Source: Pseudarthrobacter siccitolerans
Lineage (GTDB): Bacteria > Actinomycetota > Actinomycetes > Actinomycetales > Micrococcaceae
Direction of reading: 5' to 3'
Length of the DNA stretch: 64,000 nt
Assembly: GCF_030823375.1 (NCBI RefSeq)
Contig: NZ_JAUSXB010000001.1
Coordinates: 496,001-560,000 of the forward strand
Part shown: positions 19,130 to 26,735 of the stretch, piece after piece
Position numbering within the stretch: the stretch's first letter is position 1
Layout of the letters: each line of letters begins with the position of its first letter
Translations under genes and position numbers: made by a program
Notes under the pieces: generated by a model
The model's database searches: none
What the model was told of the DNA's origin: nothing
What the model saw: the letters and a program-made list of their open reading frames with translations, nothing else

Positions 19130-21156
19130 CGGGGCTTCCTTCCGGAAATTTTGGTGGAGTATCCCAGCCTGCCATGTCCCGCGGCCCGGTCCAAGCCGGC
19201 ACTGCGCCTTTGCGGCAATCCCCGTCCGCGCCCGGGCCTTGGCTCCCCATGAAGTTGCCGCGGCGCCTGGGCCGCGTATCTTTCCAGTAGTCCGATCAAG
19301 GCAATGGTCTGCAGGTGGGCAGCCATGACCAAGCGGAGAAGCCGGTATGGGCGGGCTGCTGCCCAGACAGCTCCGAACGTCAGCACGGACAGGAACAGCA
19401 TGCTCAGCAGTCCCGGGACGCCTTCCGGCCACGGCAGGGCCGCGCCAGGAAGCTGAGCCGCAAATCGAGCCGTCGCTGCAACTGCTGCGCTGAAGGTACC
19501 CGCCACCGCGATCAGGACGGTTCCTGCCCACGGGATGAGCACCACCAGGGGAACGGCAGCGGTTCCCAGCAGCGTCACTGGCGCCACAAGGGGCGATGCC
19601 ATCACGTTGGCCAGCAGCGAGTAAGTGGAAAACTGCGGTTGAAGCACCACCGTCACGGGTCCGCAGAGCAGTTGCGCGGACAAGGGAACTGCAATGGCCG
19701 CCGCTGCCCAGCGCGGTATCGCTGACGGCGTCCAGTCAATGATTCGCCGGCCAAGGACGATAATCCCCAGCGTGGCCAGAACGGACAGGAGGAAACCGAA
19801 ACCCGACCCCAGCCCCGGGTCAATGAGCAGCAGGCCGATCACGGCAAGGCAGAGGAAGCTCAGTCCCCGTCCGGTCCGCCCACCGGCCAGCGACGCCACC
19901 GCTACGGCTCCCATCAGGGCTGCCCGGAGCACGCTCGCGTCCGGACCCACCAGCAGGACAAACAGTCCAAGGCCGGCCAGGGCGAGTGCTGCCGCAGGCA
20001 CCCGGGGCAGGTGGAACCGCCGGCAGGCGAGCAGGAGTGCGCCGAGCACTAGGCTGCAGTTGGCCCCGCTGACGGCGGTCAAGTGGGTCATGCCGACGCT
20101 TTTCATTGCGGTCTCGAGGCCCTCGTCTAACGCGCTGGTGTCCCCGGTGACCATCCCGGGAAGAAGTCCCCGCGGATCGGGGGCGAGGAACGCCGCAGCG
20201 GCCACAAACCGTTCCCGCAGTTCCTTGGCTGACTCCTGAAGGACCGGAGAATCTGTGGGCCTTCCTGGTCCCGACGATGCAGTCAGCATCCCGGCTTCCT
20301 CCCTTCCGGGATCTGCGGGCCGGAGTTTCCCGGTGGCACGTACCAGCTGTCCCGGCACGACGGCTCCCCAGGCGCCGCCGCCCGTCACCATCAGTTGGGC
20401 CCTGGTGCGTAGCAGGACTCCTCCTGTGCTGACGTCCCGGGTCCAGACAGCCACCGACCAGCGTGGAGGTGTACCCGCCTGGTTCGGCGGATTCAAGGCT
20501 CGGGGCGCTCCTGCCACCTCCACCACGGCCACCACCGACTTGCCTGACGAGATCGCTGCCGCCAGCGGGCCTTCGTTGCGCTGGGTGGACGCGACCGCCG
20601 AGTGCGCTGCCGCGGTGGCTGCCAGCAGGAGCGCAACCGCAGTGGTGGTCAGGAAGCTCCGCCGGGCAGGTTTCCGCCGCGTACCCGCTACTGGCAGCCT
20701 GCCGGCTTTCCACGTCCGGTGCAGCAGCACGGCCGCCAGCATCAGCAAAACGCAGCAGAGGCCCGCCAGCGCCAGGGGATGCAGCCAGAGCCCGGCGAGG
20801 GCAGCAGCCCAGACGCAGGCCGCGGGCAGGGCAAGCCGGACGTCAGTGCGCCGGCGGGGAGCTTCATCTGCGTCCGTATCCGCTTCCTGGGCCGCCTTTG
20901 TTTTGCCGGGGCTGAAGCGGACGGACTGCGTGGCCCAGTATCTCCGCAGGGCCTCACTGGGGCTGCGGCCGTCAGGGGGCTTGAGGGTCCGCCGCCTCGC
21001 CGCAGTGCACTCCTGCGTCCCCGACGAGTCCGCGGCTCCCGGGTGCGCCCCTGCTCCTGGGCCCGTCGCCTCCACGGGAGCAGCATGGCCCCGAACGGCA
21101 GATTCTATATACCGGCTCCACGGGCTCGTCCCTGTCCCGGCTGTCCGGTTACCCAT
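19063..21156 (-). CDS. comEC: ComEC/Rec2 competence channel protein lacking the C-terminal hydrolase domain
   Basis: 697 residues. After about 105 variable residues come multiple transmembrane helices and the Competence domain core: GLLPGMVTGDTSALDEGL, MTHLTAVSGANCSLV, LVGPDASVLRAALMGAVA. ComEC forms the DNA-uptake channel. Many full-length proteins end with a metallo-beta-lactamase-like domain starting DVGQGD; none is present, and the last ~85 residues are Arg/Pro/Gly-rich, looking like out-of-frame remnant. The true stop may be functionally earlier. The start is uncertain, since the N-terminal ~80 residues are not family-like. Confidence 0.85.
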   Translation of the reverse strand: MGNRTAGTGTSPWSRYIESAVRGHAAPVEATGPGAGAHPGAADSSGTQECTAARRRTLKPPDGRSPSEALRRYWATQSVRFSPGKTKAAQEADTDADEAPRRRTDVRLALPAACVWAAALAGLWLHPLALAGLCCVLLMLAAVLLHRTWKAGRLPVAGTRRKPARRSFLTTTAVALLLAATAAAHSAVASTQRNEGPLAAAISSGKSVVAVVEVAGAPRALNPPNQAGTPPRWSVAVWTRDVSTGGVLLRTRAQLMVTGGGAWGAVVPGQLVRATGKLRPADPGREEAGMLTASSGPGRPTDSPVLQESAKELRERFVAAAAFLAPDPRGLLPGMVTGDTSALDEGLETAMKSVGMTHLTAVSGANCSLVLGALLLACRRFHLPRVPAAALALAGLGLFVLLVGPDASVLRAALMGAVAVASLAGGRTGRGLSFLCLAVIGLLLIDPGLGSGFGFLLSVLATLGIIVLGRRIIDWTPSAIPRWAAAAIAVPLSAQLLCGPVTVVLQPQFSTYSLLANVMASPLVAPVTLLGTAAVPLVVLIPWAGTVLIAVAGTFSAAVAATARFAAQLPGAALPWPEGVPGLLSMLFLSVLTFGAVWAAARPYRLLRLVMAAHLQTIALIGLLERYAAQAPRQLHGEPRPGRGRGLPQRRSAGLDRAAGHGRLGYSTKISGRKPRWPLRRSVQPVRRRRMAPPGGT

Positions 21157-21200
21157 GCCAGCACCGGGCTGCGGCGGTCCTCATCGCATTTTCCTTCGCC

Positions 21201-21305
21201 TCATATGGTTACCAGCGGGAGCAGGGCTTCAAGCATTTTTGGGCCGACGCCGTCAATGGCGTCCAGTTCCTCGACCGCCTTGAACGGGCCATGTTCCTTG
21301 CGCCA
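21201..21305 (-). pseudogene. comEA: comEA 3' fragment (second HhH half and stop)
   Basis: Read on the minus strand from the att core, this encodes W-RKEHGPFKAVEELDAIDG-VGPKMLEALLPLV-TI and a stop. It is the missing C-terminus of ComEA: the second helix-hairpin-helix motif with GVGPKML. It carries no start and lies left of the prophage. Joined to the 5' part at 61,634 onward it restores an uninterrupted frame. comEC begins 45 bp downstream. Confidence 0.93.
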
Positions 21306-21306
21306 G
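21303..21306. repeat. attL crossover region
   Basis: CCAG shared with attR at 61630-61633, in the context GCGCCAGACCA here and CGTCCAGTCCA there. It marks the switch from comEA to prophage DNA. Large serine integrases need only a few identical core bases, so a 4-bp identity is expected. The exact dinucleotide of crossover cannot be fixed by sequence alone. Confidence 0.8.
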
Positions 21307-21346
21307 ACCATTATCCTTCCGGCTGCCCTAGCCGTACCCTTGAATC

Positions 21347-22738
21347 ATGAAGGTCGGCGTGTACCTCAGAATCAGCTTGGACGACGAGCGCACCGGGCTG
21401 GGCATGGAACGCCAGCGCCATGATTCGGAAAAGCTCTGCTCCCGACTGGGCTGGGAAGTGGCGAAAGTCTACGCCGATGAGAACCTGAGTGCCTACAAGC
21501 GTTCCGTGGACCGGCCGGCCTGGGAAGAGCTGCTGGCCGACCTCGAAGCCGGAGCCATTCAGGGCGTCGCCTGTTACGACGTGGACCGTATCGCCCGCCA
21601 GCCCAGACAGCTGGAACGGCTTATCGATCTGTACGAAAGCAAGCGCCGACTGGTATTTGCCACCGTGGCCGGCGAGATAGACCTGTCCACCGCCGACGGA
21701 CGCTTCCTGGCTCGACTCCTGGTGAATGTAGCTAACAAATCCTCCGCCGATACTGCCCGCCGCGTCGCCAGGGCTCAACTCCAACGCGCCCAACAAGGCA
21801 AGGTAGCGGGTGGTGGTCACCGGCCATATGGGTACGAGCGGGACAACGTCACCGTAGTGCCGGCGGAAGCGGCTGTAATCCAGGAAGCGGCCGAGCGCAT
21901 TCTCGCCGGCGACACCCTGATATCCGTTTGTAAGTCCTTCGACGGCCAGTACCCCACGCCAGGAAAGAGCGTGAGGTGGAACCGCACCGTTCTGCGATCC
22001 ATCCTGCTCAATCCACGCATCGCCGGGCTGCGCTCCTATAAGGGGTCAGTACTGCTGGCTGAAGATGGTTCGCCGGTGAAAGCTATCTGGGAGCCGATAG
22101 TGACAGTGGAGACCTGGGAGCAGCTGACAAGCCTGCTCACGCATAAGAGCCGTCAGGCCAACGGCGGGCGGGTAGACCGCAAGTATCTGCTCAGCGGGTT
22201 CCTGCGCTGTACCTGTAATGCCAAGATGACCGGAGCGTTCGCCAAGGGGGCCGCGGAGTACCGCTGTCCCAACGACCGGGGCTGCGGACGAACTCGACGC
22301 AAGGCCGAGGCGCTAGACGCCCATATCGAGGAAACGGTGCTGCGACGACTTGAGCGAGTGGAGCTGGAGCCCGTAGGTAACGTTTCCAGCGAATCCGTAC
22401 TGGACAGGGAAATTATTGAGGCCGAGCAATCTCTCTCCGCCCTCATCGACGAGTGGACGGGTGGCCGTATCTCCGATGCCGTCTTCTTCACCGCTCAGTC
22501 CCGCAAGGAAGCCGTGGTGAACAACCTTCGGAGTCAGCGCGCCACAGAAAAGCGCCGCCGGACTATGCAAGCTCCGGTCGGCGCTGGGGTAAGGGATGAA
22601 TGGAAGACGATGAACCTCAGCCGGCGGCGGGCAGTTCTTCAGGAGGTTCTGTGGCAGATAGACGTGTTACCGAAGCCGGTGACGGCTCCGAAACGCTTTG
22701 AAGGTAAGTACTACGAGATTCAGTGGCGGACAGACTAA
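21347..22738 (+). CDS. Large serine recombinase (phage integrase)
   Basis: 463 residues. The catalytic domain starts KVGVYLRISLDDERTGLG, with the active-site Ser at about residue 10. The conserved YDVDRIARQPRQLERL segment follows, and the Recombinase domain begins at GGHRPYGYERD. A zinc ribbon has CTC...C...CG (RCTCNAKMTG and CPNDRGCGRTR), followed by a C-terminal coiled coil. It catalyses attP x attB integration into comEA. It starts 40 bp from attL, the usual position. No ribosome-binding site is evident. Confidence 0.95.
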   Translation: MKVGVYLRISLDDERTGLGMERQRHDSEKLCSRLGWEVAKVYADENLSAYKRSVDRPAWEELLADLEAGAIQGVACYDVDRIARQPRQLERLIDLYESKRRLVFATVAGEIDLSTADGRFLARLLVNVANKSSADTARRVARAQLQRAQQGKVAGGGHRPYGYERDNVTVVPAEAAVIQEAAERILAGDTLISVCKSFDGQYPTPGKSVRWNRTVLRSILLNPRIAGLRSYKGSVLLAEDGSPVKAIWEPIVTVETWEQLTSLLTHKSRQANGGRVDRKYLLSGFLRCTCNAKMTGAFAKGAAEYRCPNDRGCGRTRRKAEALDAHIEETVLRRLERVELEPVGNVSSESVLDREIIEAEQSLSALIDEWTGGRISDAVFFTAQSRKEAVVNNLRSQRATEKRRRTMQAPVGAGVRDEWKTMNLSRRRAVLQEVLWQIDVLPKPVTAPKRFEGKYYEIQWRTD

Positions 22739-22822
22739 GTAGAGCGGCAATCCGATGACGGCGTCCATGTGACAGCGGCGGGGCCTTAGCCAGCTGCTCT
22801 TCGATCCACTCCTCATCTAGAT

Positions 22823-23446
22823 TCACGGCCAGAACTCCGACGGCAGCAGAATTGCTTTTTGCTCCGAGAAAAATTTCCCATCGTTGCCATACAGAAACGT
22901 GCATGTCTGCCCCCTCGTCTCGGTTGTCATCGCAGGTTGAGCTGCCGGAGAAAACATTTGGGAATGCTTTACCCAGGCGGCCTCCTCGCCATTGGGGCCA
23001 AAGCTTGACCCGATAGAGCCGTGGCCGAAGGCGTCATGCACCGCTCGGAACACGTCGTTGGCGTCATGCGAGAAGTAAGGATGAGAATTATTGCCAGCGG
23101 CCGTAGCCCAAACACGTAGCAGGCCCTTGTCCAAGTCGGCATGGAGCTCGCTGGCCCGGCTGTATGGGTCTTCGTCGACGACACGAACCTCTATGCCGAT
23201 TACCGAAGTCAGGTATTCGAACTGATCCCACATCTCGGCACACAGAGCCTCATAGGAATATGCAGCTTCAGGAGTGAGAATGTTGGGCGCTGATAAATAG
23301 GCGCAAGCAATACGCCAGCCAAGTTCAGGATCACTCCTGATATTGGACCAGTTTGTATCTACGACAGATAGTCCGCGACTGTACGAGTAAGCAATTGTTC
23401 CCGAAAGTAGAAGGCTGTTCATGACTTCAGGATGCTGTTGCTGCAC
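22823..23446 (-). CDS. Hypothetical phage protein with conserved His-rich motif
   Basis: 207 residues, not assigned to a family. The C-terminal half holds DANDVFRAVHDAFGHGSIG, then EEAAWVKHSQMFSP and TTETRGQTC, a pattern of spaced His, Glu and Thr residues suggesting a metal or nucleotide site. No signal peptide or membrane segment. It lies between the integrase (convergent) and a DNA methyltransferase. An enzymatic role is inference only. Confidence 0.7.
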   Translation of the reverse strand: MQQQHPEVMNSLLLSGTIAYSYSRGLSVVDTNWSNIRSDPELGWRIACAYLSAPNILTPEAAYSYEALCAEMWDQFEYLTSVIGIEVRVVDEDPYSRASELHADLDKGLLRVWATAAGNNSHPYFSHDANDVFRAVHDAFGHGSIGSSFGPNGEEAAWVKHSQMFSPAAQPAMTTETRGQTCTFLYGNDGKFFSEQKAILLPSEFWP

Positions 23447-23561
23447 CCTCGCCGTCAGTTCAACTTTCGGTTAGAAAAGAAGCCCAATTAAGAAGGAAAT
23501 TAGATTAGGAAAGGCAGCAGTGTTTGGTCATCTTCTGGGGGAACATCTGGTCGCTTCTTGG

Positions 23562-24320
23562 TCACCGATCTAGAACCACCAGGACCGTACGGATCATCGT
23601 GCCGCTCGTCTTGAAGGTGCCTTCAGGGATGTCCTCGTACCATCCATGCTTGTCCACCAACTCCCGAAACGCAGTTGACTTGCGGTTGTCTCGGAACTGC
23701 CAACCTGGTGACGTGATGGCGACTAGCCGGCCGGCCGGCTTGAGCAGCTGAAATGCTTTGCTCACATGGTCTACATCTTGCTGGCGGGTAAAGGGTGGAT
23801 TCATGATGATTCGGTCATAGGTACGGTCAGGCATCCAGTTCACGAAGTCTTGATTGATGCAAGAGATGCCAGATTCACTGAGGTAGGTGCTGTGCTTGGA
23901 ATCTATTTCTACACAAGTCAGATCGACGGCACTTTGATCAAGGGGCTCAAGCAAGGCACCGCGACCGGCAGAAGGTTCCAGAACGCTCATGCCGGGCTCG
24001 ATAGCAGCCTCTTCGACCACCCGCTGGGCTAGTCCCTGTGGCGTTTCATAGAACTGATAAAGCTTCTTTTCGTCGACGACACCACCAGCGAGCCTACCGC
24101 TATCTAAGGCTTGTTCTAATGCCGCTTCAGGGTCTGAAGAAAATATGTGACTACCGGATTTGCGATCCCATTTACCGCCAATCGTCTCCAGTATCTTGTT
24201 GATTTCGACGTACAACTGGCGAGTCAGTTGACCTTGCGGCAGGTAGTAGGAGTATCCATCCAATTTTCCGGCTTCAAGTACTTCTAATGCCTCCTCGCTT
24301 AGGTTGAGGATGTGTCCCAT
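23562..24320 (-). CDS. Class I SAM-dependent DNA methyltransferase (adenine-type)
   Basis: 252 residues. LEPSAGRGALL is the SAM-binding motif I and IIMNPPFTRQQDV the NPPF catalytic motif of N6-adenine methyltransferases. An N-terminal ~75-residue segment (GSHIF, FYETPQG) resembles phage methyltransferases with an ERF/DUF4942-like lead-in. No restriction endonuclease is adjacent, so it is probably a stand-alone phage modification enzyme that protects against host restriction or marks DNA. Confidence 0.85.
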   Translation of the reverse strand: MGHILNLSEEALEVLEAGKLDGYSYYLPQGQLTRQLYVEINKILETIGGKWDRKSGSHIFSSDPEAALEQALDSGRLAGGVVDEKKLYQFYETPQGLAQRVVEEAAIEPGMSVLEPSAGRGALLEPLDQSAVDLTCVEIDSKHSTYLSESGISCINQDFVNWMPDRTYDRIIMNPPFTRQQDVDHVSKAFQLLKPAGRLVAITSPGWQFRDNRKSTAFRELVDKHGWYEDIPEGTFKTSGTMIRTVLVVLDR

Positions 24321-24376
24321 TGTTTATTACTCGGTTAATTGCTCGCATATTCGCATTAAGCAAAAACTTAATCAAG

Positions 24377-24754
24377 TTAATCTGCAATGCCAGAGAACCG
24401 GTTGATAAAGTCTTGGTAGTCGAGCTTCTCGTTGAACTTGTAGCGGTTGAACTCCGCTAGCGCCAGGCGTTCCGGGTAGTGCTTCTCCAGCATCCGCGTC
24501 CACTCGATGGGATGGAGCCCGTACCAACGGTGATGCCCGGCGCACATGATGAGGTTGTTGTAAGGTTCGTATCTCATATGCAGGATGGCGCGGCCGAAGA
24601 TGTGGCACCACTGGAGCCCTCCCCCGCAGCTGATGGAATCCAGACCGGCTGCTTCACAGTAAGGCGTGAGGTTCCGGTAGTAGGCGCTAGCGAGTTTGTC
24701 GCACTTCGCTTTTAGAGTGGTGCGGGTTGGTTTTTTAGGCTTGGGAATTGCCAT
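24377..24754 (-). CDS. HNH/NinG-like nuclease domain protein
   Basis: 125 residues. A Lys-rich N-terminus is followed by LQWCHIFGR, NNLIMCAGHHRWYGLHP: a His-Cys pattern like the HNH fold of NinG/Rap recombination nucleases (Cys-His, Asn, Cys-x2-His-His). It may resolve recombination junctions or nick DNA. Start ATG at 24754. Activity is inferred from the motif only. Confidence 0.65.
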   Translation of the reverse strand: MAIPKPKKPTRTTLKAKCDKLASAYYRNLTPYCEAAGLDSISCGGGLQWCHIFGRAILHMRYEPYNNLIMCAGHHRWYGLHPIEWTRMLEKHYPERLALAEFNRYKFNEKLDYQDFINRFSGIAD

Positions 24755-24790
24755 TGAAATACTCGTTATGATTTCAGTTTAACCCAAGTT

Positions 24791-24812
24791 AAAACCCCCA
24801 TATCGCTGGGGG
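24791..24812 (-). terminator. Intrinsic terminator
   Basis: On the minus strand CCCCC-(8 nt)-GGGGG is followed by TTTT. It lies 10 bp beyond the stop at 24822 and separates the 25-26 kb genes from the nuclease/methyltransferase genes. Confidence 0.75.
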
Positions 24813-24821
24813 CGGGCGTTT

Positions 24822-24986
24822 TTAGGTGGAGAACCTTTGCAGAATCTCCTCATAAATAGCGAGGGATTCCCGGTTCTCATCAGTCGGTTCTTTGGTCCGC
24901 AACTTCTCGATGATGTTACCGAGATCGCGCTTGATGACCCAGTGCGGGTCGTAGACGGGCTGGGGCCGAGGAACGTAGTCGTTCAT
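24822..24986 (-). CDS. Small hypothetical phage protein (54 aa)
   Basis: 54 residues, starting MNDYVPRPQPVYDPHW and ending EEILQRFST. No known domain. The ATG overlaps the preceding TGA by one base (TGATG), so it is probably translationally coupled to the 42-residue gene before it. Terminator follows. Confidence 0.6.
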   Translation of the reverse strand: MNDYVPRPQPVYDPHWVIKRDLGNIIEKLRTKEPTDENRESLAIYEEILQRFST

Positions 24987-25114
24987 CACTTCTCACCCCC
25001 TTCAGCGGGAGTGTCTTCACGCTCCAGAAGGAAGCGCAGGAAGGCGGCCTGATTGTCGATTTCCCGTTGCTTACGCGGGGACACCCAGTCCAGCAGTTCT
25101 GAGTTATCAGCCAT
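24986..25114 (-). CDS. Small hypothetical phage protein (42 aa)
   Basis: 42 residues, starting MADNSELLDWVSPRKQREID. An AGGGGTGAG ribosome-binding site lies upstream of the ATG. Acidic C-terminus. Function unknown. Confidence 0.6.
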   Translation of the reverse strand: MADNSELLDWVSPRKQREIDNQAAFLRFLLEREDTPAEGGEK

Positions 25115-25170
25115 TACTACTCACCCCTTTCAGGCAAGATACGCCCGGCCAATCAAGCCAGACGAAGGAT

Positions 25171-26151
25171 TCAGGCAAGGTAGGCGAAGGTCTTGTCGGC
25201 GGCTTGTTTGGCCCGGCCGAACAGGACGTTCATGGTGCGCTTTTCTTCCGTGGACACGTCACCTTCGTTGTAGCGGGTGTTCCAGTCCTGGTACTCCGCT
25301 ACAGCGTTGAGAGCGCCGTACTTCGTGTAGCGCAGGCCGTCATCGATGGTCGGTGAGGATTCCAGCAGACCGATCATGGCGTACTGCTCCCGCGAGAACG
25401 GGGCGGTTTCCTTGGGGGTCTTCGGGAACAGCTTTCGAACCATGTCCTCAAACTGGCGCTTGGTGAAGTCCTGGTCGAGCAGATCGTTCATCTGGCTCTC
25501 GAACTCGTCGGCGTACTTCCAAGTGAGGTTCAGCGTGCGCCGGGCCTCATCAATGGAGTTGAGCGCGGAAGCGGTGTGCTTGACGCTCCAGGACTGAACC
25601 GCGGCTTTGAGGCCGAGGTTGAGCGTGTTCATGCAGACTTCCCGGATGGGGGTCGCATGGACACCGAAGCGCAGGCTACCGTCGTGAGAATTCACAAACC
25701 CCAGGTACAGGTGAATCGGGTCCGCGCCGCCGATTTGAATATCCTTGGGCACTTTCGCCATCAGGGTATTCACTCGGCCGCCGGCCAGACTCATTGCTGT
25801 CTCGAACAGGATGGGAGGTTCTCCCTCTGCCTGCTCGAACTCCTTTTGGGTCACGTCGAGAAGACTGAAAGCGAAGTCGACCAGCTGGTGTGGCTGAATC
25901 GGGGTGTAGGTGCCGCCCATGATGGACAGCAGCGTGTTATCCGACAGCCGGACGATGCCCTTCTTGTCGAGGGCCATCAAGCGTTCGCCGTTGGGCAGCG
26001 GTACTTCTACAGGCAACTCCCCCACTTCCCAGTTCAAGCCGGCCGCTTCGAGCAGCTCCTGCTTGGACTTCGGGTAAGCGGGAAGGACGTTGCCAAGTCC
26101 GTGCCACGGGATTTCGCGGACGGACATCATGTTCTCTACTTCGTGGGCCAT
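25171..26151 (-). CDS. DUF932 phage/plasmid-like protein (TIGR03299 type)
   Basis: 326 residues. MAHEVENMMSVREIPWHGLG is the typical N-terminus of TIGR03299/DUF932 proteins; GFVNSHDGSLRFGVHATPIR and VCMNTLNLGL are core motifs. These proteins are common in phages and plasmids and lie near replication or lysis genes; function unknown. The frame extends upstream to 26382, but the Pro-rich extension is an artefact of an overlapping gene, so the ATG at 26151 is used. Confidence 0.88.
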   Translation of the reverse strand: MAHEVENMMSVREIPWHGLGNVLPAYPKSKQELLEAAGLNWEVGELPVEVPLPNGERLMALDKKGIVRLSDNTLLSIMGGTYTPIQPHQLVDFAFSLLDVTQKEFEQAEGEPPILFETAMSLAGGRVNTLMAKVPKDIQIGGADPIHLYLGFVNSHDGSLRFGVHATPIREVCMNTLNLGLKAAVQSWSVKHTASALNSIDEARRTLNLTWKYADEFESQMNDLLDQDFTKRQFEDMVRKLFPKTPKETAPFSREQYAMIGLLESSPTIDDGLRYTKYGALNAVAEYQDWNTRYNEGDVSTEEKRTMNVLFGRAKQAADKTFAYLA

Positions 26152-26172
26152 GCCAGTTCCAATCTGTTTTTG

Positions 26173-26242
26173 GGCGCACGGAAGCGCCGCTTTGGTTGGG
26201 ACATTGATGTCCCTACCTGGAGATGGGGGGTTCAATTCCCCC
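26173..26242. other. Three consecutive hairpins including a tRNA-like T arm
   Basis: Three short inverted repeats lie in the gap before the DUF932 gene: 26173-26177/26184-26188, 26198-26203/26208-26213, and 26226-26230/26238-26242. The last reads GGGGG-TTCAATT-CCCCC, the exact T-stem and T-loop consensus of a tRNA on the plus strand. No acceptor stem or anticodon arm of correct size can be placed, so this is not called a tRNA. Confidence 0.5.
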
Positions 26243-26260
26243 GTTTGTTTGGGAGAGGAA

Positions 26261-26422
26261 TTACCAGCCGCCGCGGGCGCTGGCAGACCATTGGGCGGGC
26301 AGGAAGCCGCCGCGGGTGATCCACGTATCGAGTGCTTCGAAAAGCTCGACAATCCGTTCGGTGTTATCGGGCTCGGTGGCAATACATTGGCGGAGCACTC
26401 TGAGAGTTTCAGTAGGGTCCAT
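26261..26422 (-). CDS. Small hypothetical phage protein (53 aa)
   Basis: 53 residues, MDPTETLRVLRQC at the start and LDTWITRGGFLPAQW near the end. The GGFLPxxW ending is shared by many small actinophage proteins of unknown function. AGGAG lies 8 nt before the ATG. Confidence 0.7.
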   Translation of the reverse strand: MDPTETLRVLRQCIATEPDNTERIVELFEALDTWITRGGFLPAQWSASARGGW

Positions 26423-26499
26423 TTATCAGCTCCTAGCTTTCAATGTGCGGGTGGGGACGCCATTACTATGAGCCGAAATTGCTTCTGTTAAAAGGGCAC

Positions 26500-26525
26500 A
26501 AAAAAGCCGCCCAGATAAGGCGGCT
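26500..26525 (-). terminator. Intrinsic terminator after the lysis genes
   Basis: Stem AGCCGCC/GGCGGCT (26505-26511 with 26519-26525), then TTTTTT on the minus strand. It closes the lysis/tail transcript beyond the 45-residue gene at 26588. A second inverted repeat, ACCTAGC/GCTAGGT, lies at about 26537-26552. Confidence 0.8.
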
Positions 26526-26587
26526 GATTTGGATACCTAGCGTGCTAGGTGATTTACCTGCACTCACACTGAACTCCGCTTTTGACT

Positions 26588-26725
26588 TTAGCGCGGAAAC
26601 CACTTGTTGAGAAGAGCAATTACCGGACGGCTGAGGATATCAAACACCAGCTTGAAGGCCTTATACAGGCCGTTGGCTTTGATTTCTTCGTTTACGCGGT
26701 TAATGTCTTCCTGCGATAGGGCCAT
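26588..26725 (-). CDS. Small hypothetical protein downstream of endolysin (45 aa)
   Basis: 45 residues, MALSQEDINRVNEEIKANGL and ending LLNKWFPR. A hydrophobic/amphipathic C-terminal helix is possible. GGAGGTTACC before the ATG is a strong ribosome-binding site. Its place after the endolysin suggests a lysis accessory role, but this is inference. Confidence 0.65.
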   Translation of the reverse strand: MALSQEDINRVNEEIKANGLYKAFKLVFDILSRPVIALLNKWFPR

Positions 26726-26735
26726 GGTAACCTCC

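Noticed and set aside
19063..19330. Intact metallo-beta-lactamase domain of ComEC in another frame
   Set aside because: All three minus-strand frames were read; none shows DVGQGD or following hydrolase motifs.
21307..21346. Long direct repeats as tyrosine-integrase att sites
   Set aside because: Only CCAG is shared at the two ends, which fits a serine integrase and not a tyrosine-type duplication.
26173..26250. tRNA gene on the plus strand
   Set aside because: The T arm is perfect, but no 7-bp acceptor stem or 7-nt anticodon loop can be placed at the required distances.
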